DNA from: Ottelia alismoides
Taxonomy: Eukaryota > Streptophyta > Magnoliopsida > Alismatales > Hydrocharitaceae
Assembly (NCBI GenBank): GCA_037367405.1
Contig: JAZKJV010010619.1
Location: forward strand, 248,001 to 312,000
Direction: 5' to 3'
DNA length: 64,000 nucleotides
Numbering within the stretch: the first letter of the stretch is position 1; each line of letters begins with the position of its first letter. The notes beneath the pieces are model-generated. The model worked only from the letters and a program-made list of their open reading frames with translations, was not told where the DNA came from and did not search any database. A program made the translations under genes and the position numbers. Below are positions 1 to 10,970 of the stretch, piece by piece.

Positions 1-845
1 CTCTTATTTTAATTCTCAACAGTGTGTGAGAACTCAATTGCTAATTAAAGGTCTCAAGGGATTAAGAATGAAGGATGACGCCATGACCTTCCTCTTGATG
101 GCACGTGGTAGTTGAATGTCTTCCTAATGTCTTTTATGGTTTGCTCCATGATCTTCCTCTTGATGGGTCTTCTTCTTGATGGAACCAACTTTTTTGGTTA
201 ATTCTAGACATGTGGTGGTTGAATGTCTTGCTAATGTCCATTGTGGTTTTGCTGGATGATTACTTGGTTCTCCACTGGTTATATTTTGTACTGACATCAT
301 GATACGATGATTTCAAATGAATGAAATGATCTTTAAAAAAAAACTCAAGCAAGAAAAAAATAAACATGCATATTACATATATTTGAATAAATAATTTAAC
401 ATGTCTTGTTGTGAGCGTCTAAAAATCATGCACGCGAACCCGATAGTAATATGTTATTATCACATAATTAACAAGACCACCACAAATAACGGAGAACACC
501 ACATAACATACACGGGAAATCATCTGTTTTTGTGTCCTTTAATTAATTTATTTATTTGCAAAAACTGAAATGAAAAATCCAACCGTATAGAGTATATCTA
601 TGTATGTGTACATACACCTATCAGATTCCATGTGAACCGGAAAGCCATGACTAATTTATCTTGAAGAATCAACATCCATGAGACTTCTGCTAAAATAAAT
701 CAACTACGTACAAATTTCAGATTGTCATACGGAACAAAATACATAAATTCAATCCATACGTATAGATTTTTCATCACGATTTCCCAAAAAAATATATTGA
801 AGGGCAAAACAAGGACTGGACGATCTGTTCCATATCATTTAACAC
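1..845. other. AT-rich intergenic DNA, no gene seen
   Basis: I see no convincing reading frame, terminal repeat or RNA gene. The sequence is AT-rich with short A runs. Two similar phrases about a 'cttcctcttgatgg' motif recur between 85 and 185, which may mark a small local duplication. Confidence 0.5.
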
Positions 846-848
846 TAA

Positions 849-1096
849 GGGCCCGTTCGGTAGGAGAATAAGCAGGAATAAGGATGGGGAATAAGGGGAA
901 TAAGGGTCTATTCTCCGTTCGGTTGGAGGATAAGAATAAGGAGAATAAGGTGAAATAAAGGTAGGTAAGGTGGGATAAAGATAGGAATGAGAGTGAAATA
1001 AGATGAAATAATGGGGAATAGTTGTACCACGGGGAAGCGTGTTGGGGCCTTATTCCCCTTATTCCATTCCTCCTTATACCCCAAACGAACAGGGCC
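849..1096. mobile_element. Tourist-like MITE, copy 1
   Basis: The 248-bp element starts GGGCCCGTTCGGT. Its end, read on the other strand, starts GGCCCTGTTCGTTT, so the termini are imperfect inverted repeats. A TAA trinucleotide flanks both sides (846-848 and 1097-1099), the target duplication expected of PIF/Harbinger (Tourist) elements. The interior is rich in GGAATAAGG-like words and has no coding capacity. It matches the copy at 3706-3944 closely over its whole length. A 3-bp duplication argues against hAT (8 bp). Confidence 0.85.
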
Positions 1097-1099
1097 TAA

Positions 1100-1364
1100 G
1101 GGCCCGTTCGGTTCGGCCATAAGCAGGAATAAGGATTGGAAATAAGGAAAATAAGGATCTATTCTTTAAAGGATCTATTCTTTGTTCGGCTGTAGAATAG
1201 GAATAAGGAGAATAAAGTAAAATAAAGGTAGGTAAGGTGGGATAAAAATAGAAATAAAAGTAAAATAAGATAGAATGAGGAGGAATAATCGTACCACGGA
1301 AAACCGTGTCGGATGGAGAACAAACCCCTTATTCCATAACCTATTCTCCAAATGATCAGACCCC
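1100..1364. mobile_element. Tourist-like MITE, copy 2 (degenerate)
   Basis: It starts GGGCCCGTTCGG directly after the TAA that closes copy 1, and follows the same internal order: GAATAAGG repeats, a TACCACGG block, then CTTATTCCAT near the end. The right terminus (AAATGATCAGACCCC) has decayed, so its end is approximate. It lies in the same orientation as copy 1 and is older by appearance. Confidence 0.7.
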
Positions 1365-1822
1365 AGAAGGGTCCACTTAACTGCCAGTTTCCCGTAATCA
1401 GCATCCATAAATATGCACCATGTCCTAAAGCTTGCAAGTATTGACACCAGATCAAATTACGCAGACCTGATCTCCAGCTCAAACCCATGCATCCATTTGC
1501 AGGATTCCAACCCATGCATATGACAAATCACCCCCCACATGGACATGGACATGGCCCTCCTCGAAAGAAGGGAGACTGTCCTCCCTCCCGTGAAGAGCAT
1601 TCAACTCTCCTCCATAAATGATCGACGCTACCGGACAGACAGAGAGCAGAGAAAGAGGAGAGCGAGACCCACCAAACCCCTATGACCCATCACTCGACGT
1701 GACCTCACCACTGCCACCTGCACCTCACCACCCCGTTACGTGTGCCCCTCCCCGCTGCCATCTCCCCCCTCCCCCTCCTATATAAACCCATTGCACCTCC
1801 TGTCCTCCCCACCTCACCTCCG
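1365..1822 (+). promoter_or_regulatory. Promoter and 5' leader of the proline-rich gene
   Basis: A TATATAAA box lies at 1779-1786, with a C/T-rich stretch on both sides (1735-1822) typical of plant core promoters. The box is only 37 bp upstream of the ATG at 1823, so the 5' leader would be only a few bases to about 15 bases long. The in-frame ATG at 1742 lies upstream of the TATA box and is therefore an unlikely start. MITE copy 2 ends about 415 bp upstream of the box, so it lies within reach of the proximal promoter. Confidence 0.7.
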
Positions 1823-2626
1823 ATGGCGTTGAGGCTCACCCCCGACGTGGTGCTTTGCCTCACCGTGCTCCTCTCCGTGCTTGCACTGCAATGGCAGTCT
1901 CACCTCTGCCATGCACAGAACTTCCACGTTCAGGAAGCTGACGTCGACCACCCGACGGACGGTAATGGTGGTGGCGGCGGCGGCTATGGCCCAACGCCAT
2001 CTCCTCCTCACGGCGTGAGGGGACCATCTGTGAAGTCTCCGCCGCACCACGGCGGCGGAGAGCACCACGGACCTTCGCACCACGCACCGCCGAAGCCCCG
2101 CTCCCCACCGCCTTACCACTACCCTTCCCCTCCCCACAGAAGGTCGCCGCCGCCATCCTACGGTGCTCCAACCCCTCCTCCGCACGGCGTCAGCGGGCCC
2201 ACCTACCGCCCGCCTCCCCGCCGCAGGTCGCCGCCGCCTCGCCGATCCCCACCTCCCGTCTATCATCCGCCAACTCCTGTCTATCGTCCGCCAACTCCTG
2301 TCTATCGGCCTCCTACTCCCGTCTATCCGCCGCCAACGCCCGTCTATCGGCCTCCTACTCCCGTGTATCCACCGCCAACGCCCGTGTATCCACCGCCTAC
2401 GCCCGTCTCTCCGCCTCCTACTCCCGTCTACCGGCCTCCTACTCCCGTCTACCGGCCACCGTCTCCCCATTATCCCTCGCCACCGAGGCGCCGGTCTCCG
2501 CCTCCTCATGTCGTGAGGCCGCCTACGTACTCCCCGCCGCACCGACCGAGATCTCCGCCGCATAGGAGGTCACCGCCACCTTCGTATGGAGGAGTACCGC
2601 CGCCTCCGCCGCCGTACATGGATTAG
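1823..2626 (+). CDS. Secreted extensin-like proline-rich cell-wall protein
   Basis: The product has 267 residues. Residues 1-32 form a signal peptide: a short basic start, a hydrophobic core VVLCLTVLLSVLAL, and probable cleavage after the CHA near residue 31. A Gly/His-rich linker follows, then a Pro-rich body with Arg-Ser-Pro-Pro-Pro blocks and nine tandem PTPV(Y/S) units (nucleotides about 2270-2480). This composition is that of hydroxyproline-rich glycoproteins that are secreted and crosslinked into the wall through tyrosines; hydroxylation and crosslinking are known for the family and inferred here. The gene appears to be a single exon. The start at 1823 is preferred to the in-frame ATG at 1742 because it opens the signal peptide and lies downstream of the TATA box. 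AATAAA signals follow at 2647 and 2707. Few classic Ser-Pro4 motifs are present, so 'extensin-like' is safer than 'extensin'. Confidence 0.85.
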   Translation: MALRLTPDVVLCLTVLLSVLALQWQSHLCHAQNFHVQEADVDHPTDGNGGGGGGYGPTPSPPHGVRGPSVKSPPHHGGGEHHGPSHHAPPKPRSPPPYHYPSPPHRRSPPPSYGAPTPPPHGVSGPTYRPPPRRRSPPPRRSPPPVYHPPTPVYRPPTPVYRPPTPVYPPPTPVYRPPTPVYPPPTPVYPPPTPVSPPPTPVYRPPTPVYRPPSPHYPSPPRRRSPPPHVVRPPTYSPPHRPRSPPHRRSPPPSYGGVPPPPPPYMD

Positions 2627-2646
2627 ATCGGACATGCTGGGGTGGC

Positions 2647-2712
2647 AATAAAGACACGGTGTCTTCGTATATATCTACGTATATCTGAATGCATGCATGC
2701 AGTAGGAATAAA
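2647..2712 (+). terminator. Polyadenylation signals of the proline-rich gene
   Basis: Two AATAAA hexamers, at 2647-2652 and 2707-2712, lie 21 and 81 bp past the stop codon, followed by T/G-rich sequence. This fits a plant 3' end. Confidence 0.6.
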
Positions 2713-2729
2713 AGAAACATATTGTGGTT

Positions 2730-3702
2730 GTGCTTTGAGGGTTCGTTCTTTGGGGTTTAATTCTCTGTAGGCGGAGATCGAGCGAATTTCTGTTGTGGTT
2801 TATATATGCTTTCCAATATCATCTGTACTTCTATTCGTGCTTCGGGTCTTCAAATGTGTCGTTTTCTGAGTTGTTGAGATTCATGATGGAGACGACTGCA
2901 TTAAATGAGCTGTAGGTTGGAGTTTAATTAGTGGGTCTCTCGAAACAGGAACAGAGGGCCCTTTTGGGTACTTTTGATACATGATAGAATGCCTTAACGC
3001 TACAGCATGCACTGCATGCATGCGGATGGTCCCTCTGATTCAACGATGCTTCACCACTGATGGGTGTCACTAAAATAATCTTATTATTTCAGTCGTGTTC
3101 GGGGAAGAAACCAGCACAAGAGATTAGATTTGGTCAGTTTTTATTTCAAGTATACAAGTATTTATTTCACTCCACAACAAAGACAAGAGAAGGATAAACT
3201 CTCAAACAAGATAACAAACAAAGAAAGTAAATAAAAATGTGCAAAATGTGTGTTTTAAGTTTTAAAATGTTTTAAATATTTTTGGAATTTTTATGAATAA
3301 AATGCAAGAAATAAATATACATAACCAAATCTACACTGGGATAAATAAGGCAAACATGACCCTAAATAAAAAAATGTTGATGGGGGCTCAAAATGAAGTC
3401 CGGAAAATGTGTCACTATTTTTGTAGATACAAAGAGCAAAAAGGACATTGTTTTCAGGATTTTGACATTATGATTTTCTTATGAATTTTTGTGAATTTTG
3501 CCATTTCTCCAATGTTTTTAGATTTTTAGACCTATATACAATATCACTCAATGTCCTTTAGATATGATGACCTATTTTAATGCACACTAACATATTTTTT
3601 AATATGATGACCTATGTTAATGTGCAATATCATTTATTTTCTTCCCTTTTTGATAATATTTTCAGCCATTGACTTCTATAATGATCACTTGCACCCTTTC
3701 CC
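2730..3702. other. Intergenic DNA, no gene seen
   Basis: AT-rich, with no supported gene. A 63-codon open frame at 3293-3484 has no recognisable motif and is probably chance. Between 3540 and 3630 the phrase 'atgatgacctat' recurs twice with a short shared context, a small tandem-like duplication. Confidence 0.45.
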
Positions 3703-3705
3703 TTA

Positions 3706-3944
3706 GGGCCCGTTCGGTAGGAGAATAAGCAGGAATAAGGATGGGGAATAAGGGTCTATTCTCCGTTCGGCTAGAGGATAAGAATAAGGAGAATAAGGTG
3801 AAATAAAGGTAGGTAAGGTGGGATAAAGATAGGAATAAGAGTGAAATAAGATGAAATAATGGGGAATAGTCGTACCACGGGGAAGCGTGTTGGGGGCTTA
3901 TTCCCCTTATTCCATTCCTCCTTATCCTCCAAACGAACACCCCC
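3706..3944. mobile_element. Tourist-like MITE, copy 3
   Basis: This 239-bp element begins GGGCCCGTTCGGTAGG. Its other end, read on the opposite strand, begins GGGGGTGTTCGTTTGG. TTA flanks both sides (3703-3705 and 3945-3947), again the 3-bp TWA duplication of PIF/Harbinger. The interior is nearly identical to copy 1 apart from a short deletion of a GGAATAAGG unit, so the two belong to one recently active family. Confidence 0.85.
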
Positions 3945-4019
3945 TTAGTCTGGTCGTCAATGAGTTGAACAAACTATGATTTATTCAAATCATGATGTAG
4001 TTAAGAGGATCATAATAGG

Positions 4020-4440
4020 ACAATTTTGTGTAGGAGATAAAAAGTAAAGAGGAAGAAGAAAAACAAGAGTGGAATAAGAAAAGAAGACTCGGGATCTTCA
4101 CCCATCATTTGGATGAGGTGGGGAAGAGATGGAGCAGGTAGCGAGCGGTGGGGTGGGGTGGGTATAGCTTGTCACAGAGGAGGGGCTCGAAGGGGAGGGC
4201 GATCGTCAGAGCATGAGGGGAATGGGTGGTACAGGCTGGGATGGTGGAGGAGGGGCTAGAATGGGTGGTAGAGGAAGGGGCGGAGGACGATAAGGAGAAG
4301 TGAAATCGAAGGAGATGCTGGAATAGGGGCTATAATAGGAGGGGTGGTCAGATGTAGAGGAAGAGGAGGGGTGGAAGGGGAGGTGGAGGATGGGGTAGAG
4401 GAGGAGGAAGGGGGGTTGTAGGGTAGAGGAGGACATTTCC
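4020..4440. repeat. Purine-rich low-complexity tract
   Basis: The plus strand is overwhelmingly A and G, especially 4130-4440, with many GGAGG and GGGG runs. The complementary strand reads as a Ser/Pro/Leu-rich open frame, an effect of composition and not a gene. Such tracts can form triplex or quadruplex DNA; that is inference. Confidence 0.55.
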
Positions 4441-4649
4441 ACCTTTTAATAGTTTTTTAATTACGCTTGTTTCCCAGAGTATAGTCTGTTTGGGAGGAGG
4501 ATGGATGAAAACTCACTTGAAGGGCACAAGTGATCATCATAGATAAAGTTAGGGATAAAACCGACATTTCCAAAAACGATGAGCATAACTGATATTGTAA
4601 TATCTCAAAGGGGTGAAAACCCATCGTTCCTCCTATTCTACAACAAGAA

Positions 4650-7600
4650 TAGTATCGATGTGATGGTCAGGTAATTTTAGTAGAAAAAATTATTTTTGCT
4701 TTATTTATACTCATAAACTAGATGTGTATAGTGTCAAGTACAGGAGTTTCGAACTTAGGGACGCAAACGGTTGGAAACTAGGGTAAAATTATAGAAACTA
4801 AGGTAATTGGTTTCCTAATTTTTTATTTATTTTTAGATATTTTCTAAATTTTTATTCAATTTTGTGAATTTTATATTGTTTGTAATTTTAATATACCTAT
4901 GTAAGAATATAGGTACAAATTTTATAATTTTAAATTTTAATTTTGTGATTTTTAAGAGTTTTAAGTAGTTTATTATTTTTATGTAATTTTTAGAAAATAT
5001 TTTATTATTTTTATTTAATTTTTAATATTGAAAATTATTTTTTATTGAAAATAATTTTTATTTTTGATTTTTAAAACATAAATAGAACTAAAAGTTTTTT
5101 GTTTTTATAAAGAAATATGTGAAAATACCTTCGAAATAATTTATTGTATGTATTTTTAGGATTTTTATTGAATTATTTATTATTTTTAAAGTTTTTATAT
5201 ATTTTGTGTTTTATTGTTTTATTATTTATTTTTATTTTGTTTTCGATTTTATGTGAAAAATAGTAAAATCTACTATAGCTAATTTTTATAGGATTTTTAG
5301 AGGTGTTTTTATATTTTTTATGACTTTTGAAGTTCGTTATATTTTTATTCTTAAATGATTTATTAAAAACAGAAAATATTTTTATTTTCAAAATAGATTT
5401 AATACCATATATGATATGAAATACGATATTTATACATATTTTTATTATATTTTATGTTATGTATTTTATTTATTTGTTATAAATTTATTATGTATAGTAA
5501 AGGTATATGATTTATATACAATTACAAGGGCGGTTTTGTAATTATGAAAAAAGGAGTGTGAGTGTAATAACACAGAAGCTAGGGAGAGGCACGCAAAATC
5601 TCCAATGAACACGTGCTTGGGCACGTGGTTGAACCTGCAAGGGACATGTATGTGAATAGAGAATTCTAAGGGGGCAAAGATGCAATTCGCACAAAAAAAC
5701 TCAGCCTCATGTGTGCAGTATGTGAGACATCTATAGTGGTAATCAGTGGTTTGGATTTGGAGCTGACGCGTGGATTGCTTTCGAGCGTCGGATGCTTTCA
5801 ACCGATTCAATGCTCAGCTACAGGGCAGGCGCGTGGCACGGTCAAATCATATTATCAAAGCTTGATCGTACAGTCTTTGTAAGATCTAGAAACAAGATGT
5901 TCTTCCCCCTTTTTGATCAGTGGTGGTGCTTCTTCCAAATGACACGCTCCAGGTAGTGGAGCTTAATGCTCGATCGGCTTCAATTTGCTCCAGGTGAAGG
6001 CTTTAATCATATGCGTAATCGAGGATGCCTTAGTTGTACTCGGATCTCTGATGGGTGGAGTTATGCGTGCACCACGGTGGCAACTGATCTGGAGGTGCGA
6101 GGTCTCGATCTGATTTTCACGATGGTGCTCGGCTCCAGATTTCAAAAGAGCGACGGAAGACAGTGCTCTGTCGGTGATGCTGATGGTTCTCGAAAAACCC
6201 AATCTCCATTGAAGGCTAGGATCAGGTTGACAGTGACCTTCAGGTTACGCTCCACCTGCAAGTGAAGATTCGACTCGAGCTTGAAAGCTCAGTCCATCAA
6301 ATTAAATAGAGAAGAAGTAAATGGGGGAGAATCCGTATGTAGTTGAGGTTATTGAGATGAATGGATAGATCCCTGTTTGTAAATGGAGGAAGGGTATCAA
6401 TCCCAGATCCGTGATGGATCTGGGATGGATAGGTTGCATAAGAGTAACGTGGAGAAGCGTAAACGATCAGGTAGAATGAATGGATTATAAACGAGCATGA
6501 CTATTTGGATGAGAGAGCAAAGGAGATTGAAAGGGAAGGGAGGTGAAAGTAGATCTGTAAGAGAATAGATGAAAATAAGTAGGATGGAAAAGAAGAATGG
6601 GGAACCTAACCTAGATAAATGTGGAACAAGAGATGTGCCCTGTGGAGGAGGTCACTTGGGGATCTCTAGAAGTCGTGGCCTCTATGCATCGACGTACGCG
6701 AAGGCTGGAGCTCTCACCGGCGGATCACAACAGAGTTGTTATCTTGTCACACCCCGTCCCCAACCCTCATTATGATGATAGGATTCTCGGGGTTGTCACC
6801 TCCTCAAAAAAACTTGGAGTTCACTGTGATTGGTGGAGAGAAAATGATGGATCCTCTCATGAAGAAGGGGGACTAGGGTTTATATATGCGTTGTGGAGTG
6901 GGGCACATGAAGGCAGATCCGATCATCGATGGTGGGTCTGGTTACAACGGGTTTGTTGGGGAAATGGCCTAACGCCCAGTGATGTTGGAGGAGAAGGAGG
7001 AAGGGAGAGGGTGGCGGCGAGAGAAAGAGAGGATCGGGGAAGAAGGATAGGAAAGAGAGAGAAAATAGGAATAAATAAATAAATAAATAAAATAATCTAA
7101 TATTTATATTAAGTTAAGAGATAATTAAATGGTTAATTGTGTAATTAAATAATTAAATATATATATATATAATGAAATAATTAAACAACTTAATGAAAAA
7201 TTTAATAATATTAACTAATTAATTAATTAAACAAATTTTATTTAATTTAGTTTAATAATACAAGTTTAATATAATGTCATAAAATAAATAATATAAATTC
7301 AGGTACATTGTATACCAATATAGTTCTACAACTCACTTTTCGCATATTAACTTTGATTTTAGTGAAATTAGTGTCATTTGATAGATAATTCTTTATAATG
7401 AACTTTAAAAGTGAGTTTGCCCTATTCGGAGTTCATATGACGAGTTATGAGGTCTGAAAAATTTAGGACTTTGTGGCTTCGTGATTTATTGGTATTTTGA
7501 CTTAACTTATATTTTTATATTTTTCTATTGATTTTTAGAAACATTTTAGAGAAGAAATTAAGTTAAAAGATTTAAAGATAATTAATAAAAAACCTAGAAA

Positions 7601-8190
7601 GTTTTTACATATAGTACATATAAACAACGGGGTCCAAACGTCAAAACTAACCCGTTTTATTCTAATATTTTTTAATATTTTTAGTAAATAGCATTAAGTA
7701 TAAAATGAAGGTTAAAAGTGAGTTTGTCTAGTTTGGAGTTTTCTATAAATAATTATGAACCTTGGAAGTTGGTTTTTACGGCGACATAAAGGAAAGATTT
7801 TGATTTGAGATTTTCTTGATGATAAATAAAATAGATGGCATATTTATAATGTGAAATATTAATAAAGATATTTTTATGATTTTAATTTTCTATCATTTTT
7901 ATAAGTTAAGATCCTTATTTCTCCCTGCTTATTTATTTTGTCGACCTCGTCAATATTGATCTGGTCTTGGAGTTAGGATCGGTTTGTGTACACACACATA
8001 TACACACATCCTTTTTTATTTTTCTCTTTATTATTTTATTTTAGATAAAATAAGTGTTAAATACATGATATTAATAGAACATTGTTAGAATGTTAATTAA
8101 TGAGAATTAATAGATATTTACATGTATTTTACTAAGGATTTTATCAAAAATGAAAGAATAAATGTGATGAATTATAGATTCATTAAGGGG
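4650..8190 (-). mobile_element. Decayed Athila-type LTR (probable solo LTR), minus orientation
   Basis: Several blocks match the LTR of element B (41150-44926) in the same order. 'gagtttcgaacttagggacgcaaac' near 4745 resembles 41340-41365. The 'gtgagtttgcc..gttcat' sentences at 7400 and 7710 resemble 44410-44450. 'ccttatttctcccTgcttat..gtcgacctcgtca' near 7910 resembles 44655-44695. The terminus 8150-8188 resembles 44890-44926. The length also fits the 3.6-3.8 kb LTRs. No polypurine tract follows 8188, so a solo LTR is likely. Both ends are approximate. Open frames inside it (for example 5966-6265 and 6621-7082) have no domain. Confidence 0.5.
7070..7175. repeat. Simple repeats (AAAT)n and (AT)n
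   Basis: A run of AAAT units occupies about 7071-7093 and an AT run about 7157-7172, inside the AT-rich half of the decayed LTR. Confidence 0.7.
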
Positions 8191-8207
8191 CACGACTGGT
8201 AAAATCC

Positions 8208-8389
8208 TAAGAGATAGTTACTTAATGGCTTGACGAAATATCCTACTAACTTTAAAACAATGTAGAGTTAAAGGTCTTTAATCCAACAAAATTTGTTTTA
8301 AGAGATAGTTACTTAATGGCTTGACAAAATATCCTACTAACTTTAAAACAGTGTAGAGTTGAAGGTCTTTAATCCAACAAAATTTGTTT
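8208..8389. repeat. 91-bp tandem duplication
   Basis: Two adjacent 91-bp copies (8208-8298 and 8299-8389) begin TAAGAGATAGTTACTTAATG. They differ at only about three positions. There is no coding content. Confidence 0.9.
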
Positions 8390-8739
8390 CATGCAATTTT
8401 GATTAAAATTAAGCAAGTGGGAAAGATTTAAAGACGAGGACATACATGCAAATATTAAAATTAAAGTACCTAGCAAAAAAACTCTCATTTATATTTTTCA
8501 AGATCCTCTTGGGCACGGATGCAAAAAGCCTTGGCGTCACGAGTCTGTCTTAGGATGATTCAAGATGGTGGGGTGAATTAGTAACTTCAAGAGCAAAGAG
8601 GAGATAAGTTAGAAATAACCCACCTCTAATGCCTAGCGCACGTGAGTAGAACTGGCCAACATGTTGGCGGCTCGTCTGCCCAGCCCGCCTAGCCTATTCA
8701 TGGTCCGGGCTTGGGTTTGGAGATTTGGGCATGGGTCAG
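8390..8739. other. Target-site flank of element A, no gene seen
   Basis: Unannotated sequence running up to the CCCAA target site. After removal of element A it joins 26190 onward. GGCC/CCCGG-rich words around 8660-8740 resemble neither element A nor element B. Confidence 0.4.
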
Positions 8740-9914
8740 CCCAATGATGAATACCCATTCATCACTCTTTATTCTTGTATTTTAGCTACAAAAACCTTTG
8801 CAAATACATGTAGATATGTGTAAATACAAATAATTACCAAAAGCATGCATTGTGTAAAAACCTGTAATTAGCATGTTTTTGTGCAAAAATAAAAGAATAA
8901 AGAGTAAAAAGAAAAAGAGGGAAATATTTAGAATAAATATTGAGCAACTTGACCCAAGGGAGGGCTCAGCATGGGCCTGACCGCATAAAAGACAAAGTAG
9001 AGGGAGATAGGAGCTCATGTGTATATACTTCTGTAAATAAATAAAATTATATTTTCCTCACCCAAAAATATGCTTGTACATATTTTGTGTATATTTAGAA
9101 ACCATTAAAAACAAAATAAAAATTTAAAAATCAAAAATTCAAAAATGCCCTTTCACCATGTGTATAGACCATCATCCTTTATTTATTTAATCCTATAAAT
9201 AAATGAATTTATTTTCAAAACTTTTTGTGAATACTCTAAGGTATATTTTGTAAATAAATCAAATAAAAAGAAACACAACAAAAATCAAATAAAAACAACA
9301 AAAATTAAAAATACAAAAATACAGTGTATATACCATGTATATAAATGTATATAACTATTTATTTAAACTATGAATATAAATAATTAAAATAAAATAAAAA
9401 TACCATTTTGTTCTTTATTTTATGATGTAAATAAATAAAATATAAAATCGTCATAAAAATACATAAAAATAACAAATAAAAAATCAAAAATTAAAATCTA
9501 TATAGTGTACATATACCTATATATATAGCTACCCTATTTTTATTTCCAAAAATTAATTAAAAATCACCAAAAAATAGAAAAAAATAAAAGAAAAATATTT
9601 CATGTTTTGAGTTTTTCTTAATTCGGCCATTTTCTACCTTAAAATAAATAAACAAAAATTTCAATAATTGGCAGCTCCTGATTGGTCCACGGGGGATTGT
9701 TGACCCCGGTCAACTCCCCCGCGGACTCCTTCCTTTTCTGGAAGATGCGCGCCGCCCCGCCTTCGCCGATTTTTCCACGCGTCTCCAGGCTGTCACCCAC
9801 GCAAACCCCGTGCCCGGATTCTTCGCCGATCATCCATCTCCCTCGCCGGATCTTTCGCCATGAAATCCACGCCTTCCTTAGCCGTCGTCGCCTAACCCTA
9901 ATCGGGCCTGCACT

Positions 9915-9922
9915 TATATATA
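9915..9922 (+). promoter_or_regulatory. TATA box of the 5' LTR
   Basis: TATATATA stands at the edge of the GC-rich core and is followed by C/T-rich sequence, as in plant core promoters. Transcription would start near 9945-9955. The identical box is at 23720-23727 in the 3' LTR. Confidence 0.6.
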
Positions 9923-10747
9923 GAATTCCCTCCGCCGCCTCCGCGCCTCATCTTTGGCTCGCCATTCTCATTCCCGTGACCTCCAGGGTGATCACCGAGG
10001 TGACAGCTCGCGTTTGCCCTTGTTGCAGTGAGGAGAGGGTGCCCCGACCATCGATCCGGCAGCTTCGCGCCGCCGTTGCTCCGCCGCTTGCAGGAGCTCG
10101 AGCCTCAGGCCTTGACGCCCTTCGAGGCTACGACCGGGAGCTAGCCAAGCTCCAGCATAGTCTTCCGCTCCACCCAGGTAGATTCCTTAGGCCGTAGATT
10201 AGCGTAGCTTTCGATTTTTAGTTTACTGTTCGCGTAGCTCCGCCGCTGTCGCCAGCCACCTCCGATACCCCATCTTCCATTCCGACCCGACCATCATCTC
10301 CGCCAGACCTCTCCGCATCTTCTTCACCCATTCACCCAACCCAGATCGCACAGGATCTGGGAATCGAGCTCCTCCGCCGACCACCTTCGCCGGAGCTCTC
10401 CATTTCGACGCACCACGCACCTTCACGCCGCCTAACCGGGTCGAGGCAATTTGCCCTCGACCCGTGAGTCTTCTGGTTTGCTTTTCAGGTCAAGACAAGG
10501 GTCATCTGAGACCCTTCGCCATCCAGCCAGGAGACCCGGCTCCGCCGCCTTCGACCGAGCTCCTCGGAGTTCGGTGCGCTCGTCGGAGACCACCAGCAGA
10601 CGCGGGAGCCTTCCGCGATTCTTCTCCGACCTCCAGAAGGCTCTCCACAGGATCCTAGCGCACGCACGAGCCCGGCGAAAGTCGCCGGCGACTTGTTCTT
10701 CCAGGATCTTCAGCCGCCGTCCGATGAGGCCTCCGCTCCAGTCTTGA

Positions 10748-10970
10748 TCTCAGCCGTCCATCTTTCGAGGAGCCGCGACCGTTGATCATCCAGAGGATCT
10801 CATCTAGACCGTTGGTAGCAGAGGAGAGAGGCACCTGAGCCCTAGCCGTCAGATCACCCACGTGGCCTCGCCTCAGCCGTCGATCGAGCCCAAGAGACAA
10901 CGAAGGAGAGCGCCCGCCGTCCCGAGCCGTTGGATCTTCCACGTGGCGCCTATCGAGCCGTCGATGATAA
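10748..10970. promoter_or_regulatory. Cluster of CCGT(T/C)NGATC and CACGTGGC motifs
   Basis: Within about 220 bp there are seven variants of GCCGTTGGATC (near 10752, 10777, 10808, 10847, 10875, 10924 and 10955) and two CACGTGGC G-box/ABRE-like cores (10859 and 10940). Element C's LTR has the same two motif types. G-boxes bind bZIP/bHLH factors. A role here is inferred from clustering and recurrence only. Confidence 0.5.

Noticed and set aside
1814..2563. 249-codon Arg-rich open frame antisense to the proline-rich gene
   Set aside because: It is the shadow of CCN/CGN codons on the other strand, with no motif.
4206..4442. Ser/Pro/Leu-rich minus-strand frame
   Set aside because: It results from the purine-rich tract on the other strand, with no start context or domain.
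6569..7082. Overlapping 68- and 153-codon frames on the plus strand
   Set aside because: They lie inside the decayed LTR-like region, have no domain, and end in the (AAAT)n repeat.
9682..10197. 171-codon open frame in both LTRs of element A
   Set aside because: It is GC-driven, lies across the TATA box and has no domain or conserved motif. Identity between the two copies only reflects recent LTR duplication.
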